From assembly GCA_024640365.1 (NCBI GenBank), contig JAHEFE010000006.1:49935-113934 (forward strand): a stretch of DNA of 64,000 bases. Direction: 5' to 3'. The notes beneath the pieces were generated by a model. That model saw only the letters and a program-made list of their open reading frames with translations. It searched no databases and was not told where the DNA came from. Position 1 is the first letter of the stretch; every line of letters starts with the position of its first letter. Position numbers and translations under genes: made by a program. The DNA comes from Woeseiaceae bacterium (GTDB lineage Bacteria; Pseudomonadota; Gammaproteobacteria; Steroidobacterales; Woeseiaceae). Below are positions 44,605-53,737 of the stretch, one piece after another.

Positions 44605-45687
44605 TTAATCGTCGAGCGCGGCCAGTTGGTCTGCCTGATACTCGCTAATTAGCGGTCGAATTACCTGTTCCACGCCGCCTTCAAGAATTTCGTCGAGTTT
44701 GTACAGTGTAAGGTTTATGCGGTGATCGGTAACGCGGCCTTGCGGGTAGTTGTAGGTACGTATGCGCTCGGAGCGATCACCAGAGCCCACGAGCAGTTTT
44801 CGTTGTTGTGCTTGCTCGGATGCTCTTTGTGTCATTTCAGCATCGAGTAGTCGAGCCTGTAATAGTGACAGGGCACGGGCTTTGTTCTTGTGTTGCGAGC
44901 GCTCATCCTGACACTCTACGACAATGCCGGTCGGCAAGTGCGTGATGCGTACGGCTGAGTCCGTCTTGTTGACGTGTTGACCGCCGGCCCCGGATGCGCG
45001 ATAGGTATCGATTCGCAGATCAGCGGTACTGATATCTTTTTCTTCCACCTCATCGGGCTCGGGCAAAACCGCAACCGTGCATGCAGATGTATGGATGCGA
45101 CCCTGTGATTCCGTTGCAGGAACGCGTTGCACACGATGGGCGCCAGATTCAAATTTCAATTGGGCATAAATGCCATTGCCCGTGATGCGACTGATGATTT
45201 CTTTGTAGCCACCATGGTCGCCTTCGCGTGCGCTGATAATTTCCACGGGCCAGCGCATTTTTTCGGCGTACTTGGAGTACATGCGAAACAAATCACCGGC
45301 AAATATGGCGGCCTCGTCGCCACCGGTGCCCGCTCGAATTTCGAGATAGACATTACTGTCATCAAACGGGTCATCCGGGATCAATAATGTTTGCAGTTCA
45401 GTTTCGAGTGTGTCGCAACTTGAAATGAGTGCGTTCAGTTCTTCCTGCCCCATTTCGCGCAGCTCGGGATCGCTGTCTGTCGCCATTTCGCGAGCGGCCG
45501 CAATGTCGTCCTGCATGGCTCGATAACGAGCAAACGCCTGCACAACGGGCTCAAGTTTAGAATATTCTTTGGAGTATTCTCGAAAAATGTCTTGCTTGCT
45601 GATTACATCCGGATCAGATAGCAGTCCAGCCAGCTCTTCAAATCGATCTCTGGCGTTGTCGAGGTTTTCGTATATGGAATTTTTCAC
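44605..45687 (-). CDS. prfA: Peptide chain release factor 1
   Basis: Terminates translation at UAA and UAG. The 360 residues match RF1 length. The GGQ motif is in [16 protein letters not shown], and the anticodon-mimicking region is in the preceding domain. It follows hemA (21-base gap), the standard order. Confidence 0.98.
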   Translation of the reverse strand: MKNSIYENLDNARDRFEELAGLLSDPDVISKQDIFREYSKEYSKLEPVVQAFARYRAMQDDIAAAREMATDSDPELREMGQEELNALISSCDTLETELQTLLIPDDPFDDSNVYLEIRAGTGGDEAAIFAGDLFRMYSKYAEKMRWPVEIISAREGDHGGYKEIISRITGNGIYAQLKFESGAHRVQRVPATESQGRIHTSACTVAVLPEPDEVEEKDISTADLRIDTYRASGAGGQHVNKTDSAVRITHLPTGIVVECQDERSQHKNKARALSLLQARLLDAEMTQRASEQAQQRKLLVGSGDRSERIRTYNYPQGRVTDHRINLTLYKLDEILEGGVEQVIRPLISEYQADQLAALDD

Positions 45688-45708
45688 GATAATTGAATCA
45701 TTGGCCGA

Positions 45709-46968
45709 TCAGCTATCCTGATCGTTGAGGCCAAATAATTCAACCGCAGATCGAATCATTTCCTGATCTGCTTTTTCACCTGCCTGGCGTAGTCGAACGC
45801 TGGGCTGGTGCAGTAATTTTTTCATCAGAGATGCTGACAGATACTCGAGAACTTCTTCGTTGTTCGAGCCACCGTTCAAACGCCGTTTTGCCTGGTCGAG
45901 GACTTGTTGACGGATGATGTCACTCTGTTCGCGCAGTGCGGCGATGATCGGAGCCACTTCTTTGCTGCGCTCCATGTTCAGGTAGCGGTGTATTTCGTCT
46001 TCCAGTATGCGATTAGCTTCGATTGCGGCTGATTCTCGGTTTTGCTGCCCCTCAACGATCACTTTGTCCAGGTCGTCAATTGAATACAGATAAACGTCAT
46101 CCATTTTTGCAATGGAGGGCTCCATGTCTCGAGGTACGGCAATATCAACAGCGAATATAGGTTTACGTTTACGTGCCTTGATCGCTTTGCTCATTTGCGC
46201 GAAGGTAATAATTGGCTGTGTCGCTGCGGTTGAACTAATCAGAATGTCAGCTTCGGGTAACGTGCCCTCAAGCTCGGACAGTGGCAGGGCGTAGCCCCCA
46301 AACTGGCTTGCCAGGTTTTGCGCTCGTTGTACGTCCCTGTTTGCAATAAAGAGACGACCAATATTTTTGCCATGCAAATGGCGGGCGACGAGTTCGATAG
46401 TTACTCCGGCGCCAACCAATACGGCCGTATGTTTTTCGAAACCGGAAAAAAATTGTTGGGCAAGTGACACTGCGGCGTAAGCGACAGATACCGGGCTGGA
46501 TCCTATGTCTGTATCTGTACGAACTTTTTTCGCGACCGAGAACGTGTGTTGAAGCAGGCGGCTCAAGTGCGAACCAATCGTGCCGGCTTCTTGCGCCGCA
46601 CGAAAGGCATCCTTTAGTTGGCCCAGGATTTGTGGTTCACCCAGTACCATTGAGTCGAGGCCGCAAGCGACCCGAAAGGCGTGCCGAATTGATTCGTCGT
46701 CTTCGACCTGGAAAAAGAACTCGTTGACGGAGGAATCCAGCCCAAGATTATTAATGAGCCAATCACGGGCGCTCGTACCAATATCTTTGCTCGAGTATGT
46801 AAAGATCTCAGTCCGATTGCAGGTGGAAAGTAGGAGAACTTCTTCGACGCCCCGCAAATCGTTCAGGCAGGACAAAGCCCGGGAGATTTCTTCTCCCGTG
46901 AATACAACCTGTTCTCGAATTTCAACAGGCGCCGTATTATGGTTTAAACCAATTATTTGGAGCGGCAT
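45709..46968 (-). CDS. hemA: Glutamyl-tRNA reductase
   Basis: First committed step of C5-pathway heme and cobamide synthesis: Glu-tRNA to glutamate-1-semialdehyde. The 419 residues begin MPLQIIGLNHNTAPVEIRE, the nucleophile is Cys50 in LSTCNRTEIF, and an NADPH domain and a C-terminal dimerisation helix follow. Divergent from the TPR gene. Confidence 0.98.
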   Translation of the reverse strand: MPLQIIGLNHNTAPVEIREQVVFTGEEISRALSCLNDLRGVEEVLLLSTCNRTEIFTYSSKDIGTSARDWLINNLGLDSSVNEFFFQVEDDESIRHAFRVACGLDSMVLGEPQILGQLKDAFRAAQEAGTIGSHLSRLLQHTFSVAKKVRTDTDIGSSPVSVAYAAVSLAQQFFSGFEKHTAVLVGAGVTIELVARHLHGKNIGRLFIANRDVQRAQNLASQFGGYALPLSELEGTLPEADILISSTAATQPIITFAQMSKAIKARKRKPIFAVDIAVPRDMEPSIAKMDDVYLYSIDDLDKVIVEGQQNRESAAIEANRILEDEIHRYLNMERSKEVAPIIAALREQSDIIRQQVLDQAKRRLNGGSNNEEVLEYLSASLMKKLLHQPSVRLRQAGEKADQEMIRSAVELFGLNDQDS

Positions 46969-47012
46969 CAGGTGCTTTTAGCAGACGAGTATCGAATTTG
47001 GCCATATCATAA

Positions 47013-47034
47013 GCGAACTGACTGTATAGTTCGC
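47013..47034. promoter_or_regulatory. Inverted repeat in the hemA/TPR divergent region
   Basis: GCGAACT (47013-47019) and AGTTCGC (47028-47034) form a perfect 7-base inverted repeat with an 8-base spacer. It overlaps TATAGT (47025-47030), a candidate -10 for the TPR gene. It may be an operator for one or both divergent genes. Confidence 0.35.
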
Positions 47035-47062
47035 GGTCTGTGTAACAATTAAACCCAAATCT

Positions 47063-48781
47063 ATGACATCGGACCTCATGCTTACATCGTGGAAATCCAG
47101 TAACCGGAAGTGGTTTGCATACGACCTGGCGGCCGTAATCCTGCTCGTTGCCAGCCTGCCAGCCAATGTGGCCCAGGCTGCTGAAAATGGGACGCCAGGC
47201 AGTGCTTCTGCGCACATCGTGCAATCAGAAATGGCAGCCGAGGAAGCCGATTACCGGCTGGCGGCGCTCGAGTATCGCAAAGCAGCTGAAATCAGTAACA
47301 GCGATGAAACGGCTCGTCAGGCCACAATATTGGCTTACAACTATGGTTTTACAGACGAAGCGCTGCTCGCGGCGCGGCGCTGGAGCAAGTTGGCGCCGAA
47401 CAGTGATGACGCGTTGCTGTATCTGGCGCAATTGCAGCTGTGGAATGGAGACTGGCGCAACTCAGAGAAAAGCTTCAAGAATCTCCTGAAACGATCCGAT
47501 CAGCCTCCTGCTGACCGGCTCGTATCGCTGGTGCCCTACATCACCCAGACAGGCAGCGAGCACGCTAACAAATTAATGAGTCGGCTGGTTAAACCGTACG
47601 AGTCATCTGCTTCGGCGCAGTATGCTGCTGGTCTGGTGGCATTGGAGTCGGGCGAGGCGGGGGCAGCTGGTAAGCGCGCTCGGCGAGCTTTGGAGCTCCA
47701 GCCCGATTGGCTGTCGGCACAATTGCTTGTGGCCCGCTCACTGTTAATGGGTGGCGATGTCCAGGCGGCTATTGAGTATACAGAGCACCTGGTGGGCGAT
47801 GTGTTTGATCCACCCCAGGAAGCTCGCCTGGAGCTAGCGTTGATGTACCTCGCCGCGTCGCGTGACGACGATGCTCTGAGCCAGGTTAACCAGGTACTCA
47901 TGGAGCAGCCAGGCCGTCCGGATGCCCAGCGGTTACTGGCACTCATAAATTTTCAGCTCAACAATCTGGATCTTGCCGAGAGCGATTTCCAGGATGTGAT
48001 CGCGAGCGGCGGTAATCGGGAAGAGGCCTTTTATTACCTGGGACGGATTGCTGATTATCGCGAAGACTATGGGCAGGCAATTCGTTTTTACTTGCGCGTG
48101 GACAGTGGCGCCAATGCGGTCACGGCGCAGCGCCGCGTGGGTGGCTTGCTATTACAAATGGGCAAAGGTGAGAAGGCGCTCGAGCATTTCGATAATTTTG
48201 CCAGGCAGCGCCCGGTGTACGCCGTTGATATGTTGCAGGCGAAAGCGCAAGTAAATGTTGCACTCGGTAATTATCCGGAAGCGCTACAAAGCTATGAAAA
48301 AGTCGTGCAGTTTAGACCTGATGACGAAGCGGCTCTGCTAAGTAAGGCGGATTTGTTATTGCGGATGCAAAGGCTGAACGACTCAATTGTCGATTTTAGG
48401 GCAGCGGCCAAGCGCTGGCCGAATAGCGCTAATTCCCTGAATGCTTTGGGTTATACATTGGCCGACCGGACCAATGAAGTGAAAGAGGCGCATCGTTTGA
48501 TTGAAAAGGCGCTGCAACTGAGTCCTGACAGTCCGGCGATTATGGATAGCTATGGTTGGGTTCTGTTCCGCCAGGGTCGCTACGAAGAGTCTCTGGCGAT
48601 TTTGGAGCGCGCTTACACCATGATGAAGGATCCTGAAATCGCGGCGCATCTGGTTGAGGTGCTTTGGCAGATGGAGCGCAAGGAAGATGCCAAAACACTC
48701 ATGGAAGAAGCGTCTGGATCCAGCCCTGATAATGATAAATTACAGAGTCTGCGAAACCGGTTATTCCCCAATGATTCCTGA
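47063..48781 (+). CDS. TPR-repeat exported protein
   Basis: 572 residues with an N-terminal hydrophobic export segment (LAAVILLVASLPANVAQA) and tetratricopeptide repeats across most of the length (about 60-560; clear ones near YPEALQSYEKVVQFRPDD and YEESLAILERAYTM). Proteins of this type often stand next to lolB between hemA and ispE/prs. The role is unknown; a scaffold in envelope lipoprotein traffic is a guess. A shorter start at 47078 is possible. The end overlaps lolB by 11 bases. Confidence 0.85.
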   Translation: MTSDLMLTSWKSSNRKWFAYDLAAVILLVASLPANVAQAAENGTPGSASAHIVQSEMAAEEADYRLAALEYRKAAEISNSDETARQATILAYNYGFTDEALLAARRWSKLAPNSDDALLYLAQLQLWNGDWRNSEKSFKNLLKRSDQPPADRLVSLVPYITQTGSEHANKLMSRLVKPYESSASAQYAAGLVALESGEAGAAGKRARRALELQPDWLSAQLLVARSLLMGGDVQAAIEYTEHLVGDVFDPPQEARLELALMYLAASRDDDALSQVNQVLMEQPGRPDAQRLLALINFQLNNLDLAESDFQDVIASGGNREEAFYYLGRIADYREDYGQAIRFYLRVDSGANAVTAQRRVGGLLLQMGKGEKALEHFDNFARQRPVYAVDMLQAKAQVNVALGNYPEALQSYEKVVQFRPDDEAALLSKADLLLRMQRLNDSIVDFRAAAKRWPNSANSLNALGYTLADRTNEVKEAHRLIEKALQLSPDSPAIMDSYGWVLFRQGRYEESLAILERAYTMMKDPEIAAHLVEVLWQMERKEDAKTLMEEASGSSPDNDKLQSLRNRLFPNDS

Positions 48782-49394
48782 TTTTGGTGCCGCGGTGCCT
48801 GGCATGGTCCGGGGTTATTGCGGCTTGATTCTCCTGCTCGTCTTGAGTGGTTGTGCGACCTATCCAGTTAGTGAATTACCGCCAATGGCGGATTGGGAAG
48901 CGCGCAACCACTTACTTGCTAATCTGACCGACTGGGAATTTCGTGGTCGCATTGGCGTGACCTCGAACGACGATGGGTTTAACGGTAAATTACGTTGGCA
49001 ACAAGATGCCGACACTTATTCCGCCACAGTGAGCGGTCCCATCGGCTTCGGTTCGGTGCTTGTCGCTGGTAATTCTGAATTCGTCCGATTGACCGGTAAT
49101 GACGGTGTCACCAGCATTTTGGCCAATCCGCAACAGGATCTTCGCGAGCGTTACGGCTGGACTATTCCCGTGCAGAGTCTCCGCTACTGGGCGCTGGGCA
49201 TTCCTGATCCCTCCAGTCCGGCAACAACGGTCTTTAACGGTGCAGGCCAACTTGCGCGTCTGGACCAGAGTGGATGGCAGGTTACGTATAGCGAATATCG
49301 TGACGTTGGGGGCCAAGCAATGCCGAAGCGCCTGTCTGCTATCGCAAATGATGTCAAAGTCGTCGTCATTATCAGTAACTGGCTCTTCAAATAG
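48771..49394 (+). CDS. lolB: Outer-membrane lipoprotein insertion protein LolB
   Basis: Receives lipoproteins from LolA and inserts them into the outer membrane. The ~207-residue protein has a lipobox LSGC (Cys28 from this start), then the LolB pattern with WEFRGRIGV and the C-terminal PKRLSA region. An ATG at 48804 is an alternative start that leaves a normal signal length. Overlaps the upstream TPR gene by 11 bases. Next downstream is tRNA-Gln rather than the expected ispE. Confidence 0.9.
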   Translation: MIPDFGAAVPGMVRGYCGLILLLVLSGCATYPVSELPPMADWEARNHLLANLTDWEFRGRIGVTSNDDGFNGKLRWQQDADTYSATVSGPIGFGSVLVAGNSEFVRLTGNDGVTSILANPQQDLRERYGWTIPVQSLRYWALGIPDPSSPATTVFNGAGQLARLDQSGWQVTYSEYRDVGGQAMPKRLSAIANDVKVVVIISNWLFK

Positions 49395-49414
49395 CACACT
49401 TTCGTCACTTCGCG

Positions 49415-49443
49415 TTGACACCTCCGGTGTCGGCCAGCACAAT
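49415..49443 (+). promoter_or_regulatory. Putative tRNA-Gln promoter
   Basis: A consensus TTGACA (49415-49420) and a -10-like CACAAT (49438-49443) lie 17 bases apart, followed by a GC-rich stretch that looks like a stringent discriminator. This predicts a leader of about 80 bases before tRNA-Gln. Confidence 0.55.
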
Positions 49444-49473
49444 TGCGCCCCACGGATAGTCCATGCGACAAAA

Positions 49474-49516
49474 AATTCGTGAGTGATCGAGAAGATTTTA
49501 AGATTTTTCACGAATT
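49474..49516 (+). other. Inverted repeat in the tRNA-Gln leader
   Basis: AATTCGTGA (49474-49482) and TCACGAATT (49508-49516) can pair perfectly over 9 bases around a 25-base AT-rich loop. It lies between the putative promoter and the tRNA, so it may shape precursor processing. There is no following T run. Confidence 0.35.
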
Positions 49517-49529
49517 CAGACATGTTTGG

Positions 49530-49605
49530 TGGGGTGTGGCCAAGTGGTTAAGGCAACGGGTTTTGATCCCGTCATGCGCAGGTTCGAATCCTGCCACCCC
49601 AGCCA
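49530..49605 (+). tRNA. tRNA-Gln (TTG)
   Basis: A 76-base cloverleaf with acceptor stem TGGGGTG/CACCCCA, discriminator G and encoded CCA. The anticodon stem ACGGG/CCCGT encloses the loop TTTTGAT, so the anticodon is TTG. The T arm is GCAGG TTCGAAT CCTGC. The position before prs is standard in gammaproteobacteria. Confidence 0.97.
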
Positions 49606-49691
49606 TTAATTTGAGTTCAGTCGTTTTTGATCAGGCGACTGTGATGAAGCTAGACCCGCAATTTAACTTCTAAATCTAGTAGGAGATAGCC

Positions 49692-50645
49692 GTGGAAATG
49701 CCGTCAATGGCGATTTTTTCGGGAAGTGCCCACCCGCGTTTGGCGGCCGATATTGCGCGTCATCTGCACCTTCCGCTTGGGAGAGCTCTCGTTGGCAAGT
49801 TCAGCGATGGTGAGACCAACGTCGAAATTCTCGAGCATATCCGCGGCCGGGAAACGTTTATTGTGCAGCCTACGTGTCCTCCGACAGCTGAGCACTTCAT
49901 GGAACTGCTCATTATGGCGGATGCCTGTCGGCGCGCTTCGGCGGCGCGCATAACCGCGGTAATCCCATATTTTGGCTATGCGCGGCAAGATCGCCGGCCG
50001 CGCGCTTCGCGTGTACCCATCACAGCCAAGCTGGCCGCGAAAATGATCACGACAGCGGGCATAGATCGAGTTTTGACGGTCGACCTGCACGCAGATCAAA
50101 TCCAGGGTTTCTTCGATGTGCCGGTTGATAACGTGTACGCGTCGCCAATTTTGCTGGGCGACGTCTGGCGCCAGAAATTCCGGAACATGGTGGTTGTATC
50201 CCCGGATGTTGGTGGCGTTGTTCGCGCACGGGCACTGGCAAAGCGCCTGGACGATGCCGAGTTGGCCATCATCGACAAACGCCGCGCCAAAGCGAATATG
50301 TCTGAAGTCATGAATATTATTGGTGAGGTTGAGGGTAAATCCTGTGTCATGATCGACGACATGGTTGATACCGCAGGCACACTCTGTCACGCCGCCGCTG
50401 CGCTCAAGGCGCATGGTGCGACCAGTGTCACTGCCTACATTACACATCCGGTTCTGTCAGGGCCGGCGGTATCGCGTATCACGGAGTCGGAACTGGACGA
50501 ATTGGTCGTAACGGACACTATTCCGCTGAATGCTGAAGCCACGGCCTGCGATAAGATCAGGCAGCTCTCGACCGCGGAGATCCTGGCGGAGACGATGCGT
50601 CGCATCAGCGATGATGAGTCGGTTAGCTCCCTGTACCTCGATTAG
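49692..50645 (+). CDS. prs: Ribose-phosphate pyrophosphokinase
   Basis: Makes PRPP from ribose-5-phosphate and ATP. The 317 residues include [17 protein letters not shown] and the PRPP-binding [13 protein letters not shown]. The GTG start has a good AGGAG site; the family N-terminus ([10 protein letters not shown]) begins five residues later, so a start at 49707 is possible. Confidence 0.97.
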   Translation: MEMPSMAIFSGSAHPRLAADIARHLHLPLGRALVGKFSDGETNVEILEHIRGRETFIVQPTCPPTAEHFMELLIMADACRRASAARITAVIPYFGYARQDRRPRASRVPITAKLAAKMITTAGIDRVLTVDLHADQIQGFFDVPVDNVYASPILLGDVWRQKFRNMVVVSPDVGGVVRARALAKRLDDAELAIIDKRRAKANMSEVMNIIGEVEGKSCVMIDDMVDTAGTLCHAAAALKAHGATSVTAYITHPVLSGPAVSRITESELDELVVTDTIPLNAEATACDKIRQLSTAEILAETMRRISDDESVSSLYLD

Positions 50646-50850
50646 GCCTTAAAAACCCGAAAAAACGGCGCCTGGAGAGTGTTTTCCGGGCCAGCTTTGC
50701 GCTATCATGCGCGACCGCTATCGGCGGGCCGCCCAGGAACCTGCGTTCCAGGTGGTTGAAAACTGAAATATTTATGTCCCGGCTGGTCGCGGTCGGGTTT
50801 GATCAGAGTTGGTTTTGCCAATTCTTTATGTAAGCAATCGGAGAACTCAA

Positions 50851-51513
50851 ATGAGTGAAGAATTTGACCTGATTGCGGACTTCCGTGAAGACCAGGGGAA
50901 AGGTGCGAGCCGCCGCCTGCGTAAAACCGGAAGATTACCCGCAATTATTTATGGCGCCGGCCGTCCGGCTCGTGCGATCACCCTGGATCAGAACAAGGTT
51001 CTGCATCAGCTGGAGCAAGAATCTTTCTATTCCAGCGTCCTGACCATAAAAGTTGGTGACAAGAGTCAGGCGGTGATTCTGAAAGATATTCAGCGTCATC
51101 CGTCCAAGTCCCGAATCATGCATATGGATTTCCAGCGCATTGTTGAGGACCAAGAGATTCGTATGAATGTACCGCTGCATTTTGTGGGCGGCGATATTGC
51201 ACCGGGCATCAAGGCCGGCGGCATGATCTCTCACCTCATGACTGACGTAGAAGTAATTTGTTTGCCCAGGGATTTGCCTGAGTACCTGACGGTTGATGTG
51301 TCGGCAATGAATCTCGATGAAATGATTCACCTGTCCGGAATTGCATTGCCAAAAGGCGTGGAGATTCCAGAGCTCGCGCAAGGCGAAGATCATGACCAAC
51401 CAGTCGTGTCTCTGCATCGGCCGAAGAAGGTTGTCGAAGAAGAGACCGAGACTGAAGCAGCGGCTGAAGTGCCCGCTACGACGGAAAAGCCTGCGGCTCC
51501 TGACGAAGACTAG
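50851..51513 (+). CDS. rplY: 50S ribosomal protein L25/general stress protein Ctc
   Basis: Binds 5S rRNA. The 220 residues are the long form: an L25 domain (about 1-92, GKGASRRLRKTGRLPAIIYG) plus a TL5/Ctc C-terminal beta domain (about 100-190) and an acidic tail. The ATG at 50851 follows CGGAGA. The frame's first codon at 50809 is not used. The gap from prs (205 bases) holds no gene. Confidence 0.97.
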   Translation: MSEEFDLIADFREDQGKGASRRLRKTGRLPAIIYGAGRPARAITLDQNKVLHQLEQESFYSSVLTIKVGDKSQAVILKDIQRHPSKSRIMHMDFQRIVEDQEIRMNVPLHFVGGDIAPGIKAGGMISHLMTDVEVICLPRDLPEYLTVDVSAMNLDEMIHLSGIALPKGVEIPELAQGEDHDQPVVSLHRPKKVVEEETETEAAAEVPATTEKPAAPDED

Positions 51514-51533
51514 GTTGAGGCAACTCGATGACG

Positions 51534-51561
51534 AAAGGCCGCCTCAAGGCGGCCTTTTTTT
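51534..51561 (+). terminator. Rho-independent terminator after rplY
   Basis: AAAGGCCGCC pairs with GGCGGCCTTT around a TCAA loop, followed by seven T residues. It is a strong intrinsic terminator 20 bases after the stop codon. Confidence 0.93.
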
Positions 51562-51634
51562 GTCCGGGTTTTGGCAGCCGCTGCCTGGAGGCTATTGCCG
51601 CCGGGACCAAACAAACTGATACCATTACGATCCT

Positions 51635-52210
51635 ATGACTTCTCACCTGACATTAATTGCGGGACTCGGTAATCCGGAAGACCGTTACGCAAAGACTTTG
51701 CATAACGCCGGCTTCTGGTTTGCCGATGAAATGGCGCGCCGAGCAGGTGCCAGCTTCAAGTTTGAAAAACGATTTGAGGCCGACGTTTGCCGCATTCAAT
51801 TGGTTGGACAGGAAGTCTGGTTAGTTAAGCCGCAAAATTACATGAATTTGAGCGGCGGGCCGGTGCGAGCGGTACTGGATTATTACCGGTTGTCGGTCAG
51901 TCATCTGCTGGTAGCGCATGATGAGCTGGATCTGGAGCCTGGTGTAGTGCGGCTGAAGAAGGGCGGCGGTCACGGTGGGCACAATGGGTTACGGGATATT
52001 ATCAAGCACACCGGGCCCGAGTTTATGCGCTTGCGATTGGGTATTGGTCATCCAGGTGACAAGAGCCAGGTTACGAGTTACGTACTTAAACGCGGCAGTG
52101 CTGAGGTCGAGCGGGCCGTTGAGGATGCGGTAATCGCTGGGGCCGATATCATGCCTCTACTCGCAGAGGATGGTCTCGAGAAGGCTATGAATCGGCTGCA
52201 CACGGATTAG
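51635..52210 (+). CDS. pth: Peptidyl-tRNA hydrolase
   Basis: Recycles peptidyl-tRNAs released from stalled ribosomes. The 191 residues show GLGNPEDRYAKTLHNAGFW with Asn13 and the catalytic His23 (Asn10 and His20 in E. coli), and HDELDL with the catalytic Asp. Lies between rplY and ychF as usual. Confidence 0.97.
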   Translation: MTSHLTLIAGLGNPEDRYAKTLHNAGFWFADEMARRAGASFKFEKRFEADVCRIQLVGQEVWLVKPQNYMNLSGGPVRAVLDYYRLSVSHLLVAHDELDLEPGVVRLKKGGGHGGHNGLRDIIKHTGPEFMRLRLGIGHPGDKSQVTSYVLKRGSAEVERAVEDAVIAGADIMPLLAEDGLEKAMNRLHTD

Positions 52211-52303
52211 TCCTGTCGGACTACGCTATTCCTGCTAGGATACGCGCCCTTCAAATTCTGAATTTTACCGCGGTCCGAAGACCGCTTTGCATAGAACGAT
52301 ATT

Positions 52304-53395
52304 ATGGCTATTAAGTGTGGCATCGTCGGGCTTCCCAACGTCGGCAAGTCGACTCTGTTCAATTCACTCACCGCGGCAGAAATTGCGGCCGAGAACTATC
52401 CGTTTTGTACGATCGAACCGAACGTTGGCGTCGTGCCTGTACCGGATCCACGCCTGCAGAAACTGGCCGAAATCGTGAAGCCACAAAAGATACTGCCCAC
52501 CGCGATGGAGTTCGTAGATATCGCCGGTCTGGTAGCGGGTGCATCCAAGGGCGAAGGGCTTGGCAATCAATTCCTCGCTAACATTCGCGAGACCAACGCG
52601 ATCGCGCACGTCGTTCGCTGTTTCGAAAACGACGACGTAACCCACGTAGCCGGCAAGATAAATCCGCTGGACGATATCGATACGATCAATACCGAGTTGG
52701 CGCTGGCCGATCTTGAGTCGGTTGACAAGCAACTCTATAAAGCGGAGCGCAATGCCAAGGCGAACGAAAAAACCGCCGTGGCTTATCGCGACGTCTTGCG
52801 CAAGGTTAAAGAGCACCTCGACCAGGGGTTGCCGGTACGTTCGCTGGCACTGGAAGACAGTGAGCAATTACTGATTCGCGATCTGCAGATGTTGACGGCC
52901 AAGCCTGTCATGTACGTGGCCAATGTCGATGAAAACGGTTTTACAGATAATCCTCATCTCGATGCGGTACGTCAGCTGGCCGCCAGTGAGGGCGCAGAAG
53001 TGGTCGCTATTTGTGCGGCGATGGAAGCGGAAATTGCACTGCTGGACGAAGCGGACAAAGCCGAGTTTCTGGAGGACCTTGGGCTGGATGAGCCGGGACT
53101 GGCGAAGGTCATTCGCTGCGCTTACGCGCTGCTGGGCCTGCAGACCTACTTTACGGCAGGCGTTAAGGAAGTTCGTGCCTGGACCACCCGTGTCGGAGCG
53201 ACCGCGCCGAAAGCGGCCGCCGAGATTCACACGGATTTTGAGAAAGGCTTTATTCGCGCTGAAGTCATCGCATACGACGACTTTATTGCCAACAAGGGCG
53301 AGCACGGCGCCAAGGAGGCCGGGAGACTGCGTCTGGAAGGCAAGGAATACATCGTGCAGGAAGGCGATGTCATGCATTTCCGCTTCAACGTTTAG
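52304..53395 (+). CDS. ychF: Redox-regulated ATPase YchF (OLA1 family)
   Basis: An Obg-family P-loop ATPase that binds ribosomes. The 363 residues have the P-loop GLPNVGKST (8-16), DIAGLV (switch II), a coiled coil, and a C-terminal TGS domain (about 275-362). A divergent NVDE replaces NKxD, consistent with ATP rather than GTP preference. Confidence 0.97.
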   Translation: MAIKCGIVGLPNVGKSTLFNSLTAAEIAAENYPFCTIEPNVGVVPVPDPRLQKLAEIVKPQKILPTAMEFVDIAGLVAGASKGEGLGNQFLANIRETNAIAHVVRCFENDDVTHVAGKINPLDDIDTINTELALADLESVDKQLYKAERNAKANEKTAVAYRDVLRKVKEHLDQGLPVRSLALEDSEQLLIRDLQMLTAKPVMYVANVDENGFTDNPHLDAVRQLAASEGAEVVAICAAMEAEIALLDEADKAEFLEDLGLDEPGLAKVIRCAYALLGLQTYFTAGVKEVRAWTTRVGATAPKAAAEIHTDFEKGFIRAEVIAYDDFIANKGEHGAKEAGRLRLEGKEYIVQEGDVMHFRFNV

Positions 53396-53457
53396 TCGGC
53401 GAATTTGGCTAAAAACAAGCAAAAGCAGCGGCTTAGATCATTTTTTCGGCTCATAAC

Positions 53458-53486
53458 TTGACAGCATGCGAGCCTGCAAGGACAAT
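53458..53486 (+). promoter_or_regulatory. Putative tRNA-Met promoter
   Basis: A consensus TTGACA (53458-53463) is 17 bases from GACAAT (53481-53486), followed by a GC-rich discriminator. The tRNA begins 29 bases after the -10, a normal stable-RNA layout. Confidence 0.6.
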
Positions 53487-53514
53487 CTCGCACCCTTGAA
53501 GATCCAAATCATTC

Positions 53515-53591
53515 GGTGATGTAGCTCAGATGGTTAGAGCGGTGGACTCATAACCCGCAGGTCGGTGGTTCAATTCCACCCATCACCACCA
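53515..53591 (+). tRNA. tRNA-Met (CAT)
   Basis: A 77-base cloverleaf: acceptor stem GGTGATG/CATCACC, discriminator A, encoded CCA, anticodon loop CTCATAA (anticodon CAT) and T arm GGTGG TTCAATT CCACC. The anticodon stem (GTGGA/CCCGC) has a mismatch next to the loop. It is not an initiator type, since the acceptor stem pairs at 1-72; elongator Met is most likely, but an Ile-CAT tRNA (lysidine-modified) cannot be ruled out by eye. Two tandem repeats of its 3' end follow. Confidence 0.92.
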
Positions 53592-53737
53592 AACAATAAG
53601 CGGCCCCCTTTGTGGGGCCGTTTTTGTTTGGTGGCAGGTAGAAAAGGACCACCGAAGGTGAGTTCACAAATCCGCAGGAGCGGATTTGGACGCACAAGGT
53701 GCGCCTGCAGGGCGAGCGCCAGGGATGGTGCGAGTCC
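53573..53737 (+). repeat. tRNA-3'-end tandem repeat, unit 1 (165 bp)
   Basis: The unit begins with the last 19 bases of tRNA-Met (ATTCCACCCATCACCACCA), continues with a terminator hairpin, then about 110 bases rich in small stems (CAAATCCG/CGGATTTG, CGCAC/GTGCG, GGCGAGCGCC) and ends in GGTGCGAGTC. It is followed directly by unit 2. This layout matches that of the E. coli tyrT tandem repeats, each of which carries the tRNA 3' end; the sequence itself is unrelated as far as can be seen. Confidence 0.9.
53601..53625 (+). terminator. Terminator hairpin in repeat unit 1
   Basis: CGGCCCC (53601-53607) pairs with GGGGCCG (53614-53620), followed by five T residues. An outer stem, CCACCAAAC (53586-53594) with GTTTGGTGG (53626-53634), can extend it and includes the CCA end of the tRNA. 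Confidence 0.85.

Noticed and set aside
48990..49523. 177-codon minus-strand frame over lolB, considered as a displaced ispE
   Set aside because: It is the complement of lolB coding sequence and has no GHMP-kinase motif; no ispE remnant is visible.
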